Assembly: GCA_029939965.1 (NCBI GenBank)
Contig: JAOZRY010000018.1
Location: 1 to 7,083 of the forward strand
Length of the DNA: 7,083 nucleotides
Direction: 5' to 3'
From: Bacteroidales bacterium
GTDB lineage: Bacteria > Bacteroidota > Bacteroidia > Bacteroidales > 4484-276
Under the pieces are notes generated by a model. That model worked only from the letters and a program-made list of their open reading frames with translations, ran no database searches and was not told the DNA's origin. This document shows, piece after piece, positions 5,907 through 7,083 of the stretch. Position numbers and translations under genes: made by a program. Positions within the stretch are counted from its first letter, which is position 1. Each line of letters starts with the position of its first letter.

Positions 5907-7083
5907 ATGAACATATTGTTTTTGTGCAACAAATCACCTTATCCCCCCAAAGAGGGCGGTCCCATTGCAATGAATGCACTTATAGAGGGAATGGCCAACG
6001 CCGGACACCAAGTAAAAGTGCTGGCAATAAATTCTAATAAATATGGTGTGGATGTTAAAGACATTCCAAAATCTTATCGGAATAAAACAAACATAGAAAC
6101 GGTTTACATTAATCTCGCTATTAAACCTTTGGATGCTTTTATTAATTTATTCACCAAAAAGTCGTACCATGTTCAACGCTTTATCAGCAACGATTTTGAG
6201 CAAAAATTAATCGAAATTCTAAAGAAAAGTGATTATGATATTGTTCAACTGGAAACGCTATTTATTTCTCCCTACATCAAAACCGTCCGAAAACATTCCA
6301 AAGCAAAAATTATATTACGTTCGCACAACATCGAACACCTTATATGGAAAAGAGTTGCCGAGATTAGCTCAAATCCTATAAAGAAATTTTATTTGAGACA
6401 CCTGTGGAAAACCCTGAGTAATTTTGAATTAGAAACTCTAAACCAATATGATGGCATTGTAACTATTACCAAAAACGACGGGGATTTCTTTTTAAATAAC
6501 GGATGCAAGATTCCACTCATAGATATTCCATTTGGGATTAGTCTGAATGAATTTAAAAAAGATCGGAAAATTAAAACTGAATTTCCATCACTTTTTCATA
6601 TAGGTGCTATGAACTGGATTCCAAATACTGAAGGTATTAAATGGTTTCTGGATAAAGTCTGGCCACTGGTTCATGGTACTTTCCCTGAATTAAAATTCTA
6701 CCTTGCCGGCCGCGAAATGCCTGACTGGCTTAATAACCTGAACAAAAAAAATATTGAAGTAATTGGAGAAGTAGATGATGCACTGGATTTTATTGCCTCC
6801 AAAGCCATCGAAATTGTTCCACTATTTTCGGGAAGTGGTATCCGAATTAAAATCATCGAAGGTATGGCCGCCGGTAAAGCTGTAATATCTACAACCATAG
6901 GTGCAGAAGGCATTAATGTTGAAAACGGGAAAAACATTATGTTGGCCAATAATCCTGAAGATTTCCACGAGGCCATTAAAAAATGTGTGGGGAATGTATT
7001 GTTCTGCAATCAGTTGGGCAACAATGCTAAACAAATAATCGAAGAGGATCACGACAATTCAAAACTCATCAAAAAACTCGAAA
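5907..7083 (+). CDS. Glycosyltransferase family 4, GT-B fold, cut by the right window edge
   Basis: The frame opens at ATG 5907 and stays open for 392 codons to the window end. Members of this family are often about 400 residues, so probably only the extreme C-terminus is missing. The N-terminal Rossmann half starts MNILFLCNKSPYPPKEGG with a donor/acceptor-loop glycine pair at 17-18, then a helix and AGHQVKVLAI. Residues 138-143 read RSHNIE, common in this group. The C-terminal half begins near 230 (FHIGAMNWIPN) and holds the nucleotide-sugar motif GSGIRIKIIEGMAAGKAVIST at 309-329. Glu318 is the second Glu of the EX7E motif; the first is replaced by Ser310, as in many GSGxR-type members. It should be a retaining, cytoplasmic, membrane-associated transferase building a surface glycan or LPS sugar. 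Its gene follows the Lpt permease after 24 bp, suggesting co-transcription. Sugar specificity cannot be told. Confidence 0.9.
   Translation, partial: MNILFLCNKSPYPPKEGGPIAMNALIEGMANAGHQVKVLAINSNKYGVDVKDIPKSYRNKTNIETVYINLAIKPLDAFINLFTKKSYHVQRFISNDFEQKLIEILKKSDYDIVQLETLFISPYIKTVRKHSKAKIILRSHNIEHLIWKRVAEISSNPIKKFYLRHLWKTLSNFELETLNQYDGIVTITKNDGDFFLNNGCKIPLIDIPFGISLNEFKKDRKIKTEFPSLFHIGAMNWIPNTEGIKWFLDKVWPLVHGTFPELKFYLAGREMPDWLNNLNKKNIEVIGEVDDALDFIASKAIEIVPLFSGSGIRIKIIEGMAAGKAVISTTIGAEGINVENGKNIMLANNPEDFHEAIKKCVGNVLFCNQLGNNAKQIIEEDHDNSKLIKKLE

Noticed and set aside
6698..7052. Two overlapping minus-strand open frames of 76 and 103 codons near the right edge
   Set aside because: They lie entirely within the glycosyltransferase frame, which shows continuous family motifs on the plus strand. 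The antisense frames show no recognisable motif.

Overview
The window looks like chromosomal DNA from a Bacteroidota bacterium, probably a Bacteroidales/Marinilabiliales-type lineage; the rank below phylum is an inference. The evidence is low GC, a secreted protein ending in a type IX secretion (T9SS) sorting domain, start regions without clear Shine-Dalgarno sequences, TAnnTTTG-type -7 promoter elements, and Bacteroidota-style envelope genes. No mobile element, CRISPR array, tRNA, rRNA or phage gene is visible. No gap between genes exceeds about 160 bases.

Layout. The left edge (1-65, minus) holds what appears to be the first 21 codons of an unrecognised gene running out of the window. Upstream of it on the same strand is a 774-codon gene for a secreted multidomain CotH-kinase-like protein: signal peptide, lamin-tail domain, chitobiase-C-like domain, CotH domain, T9SS tail. 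It is transcribed leftward from a good -7 element at 2424-2431. A 99-bp divergent intergenic region separates it from a rightward group: a TLGYGD potassium channel, a DUF4136 lipoprotein with a Tyr/Gly/Trp-rich loop, and a small exported helical protein resembling Spy/CpxP-like proteins. This group ends at a clear intrinsic terminator (4312-4352).

A second rightward unit begins with a promoter-like element at 4414-4421. It contains an LptF/LptG-family lipopolysaccharide-export permease, probably starting at TTG 4443, and 24 bp later a family-4 glycosyltransferase cut off by the right edge after 392 codons.

How the genes relate. Most products act in or on the cell envelope: LPS transport, glycan synthesis, an outer-membrane-type lipoprotein, a periplasmic protein, an ion channel and a T9SS-exported enzyme. 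No single pathway links them all. I see no convincing new multi-gene system. The items most worth checking are the domain architecture of the CotH protein, the large soluble insert in the Lpt permease, its misleading upstream start, and the unrecognised gene at the left edge.
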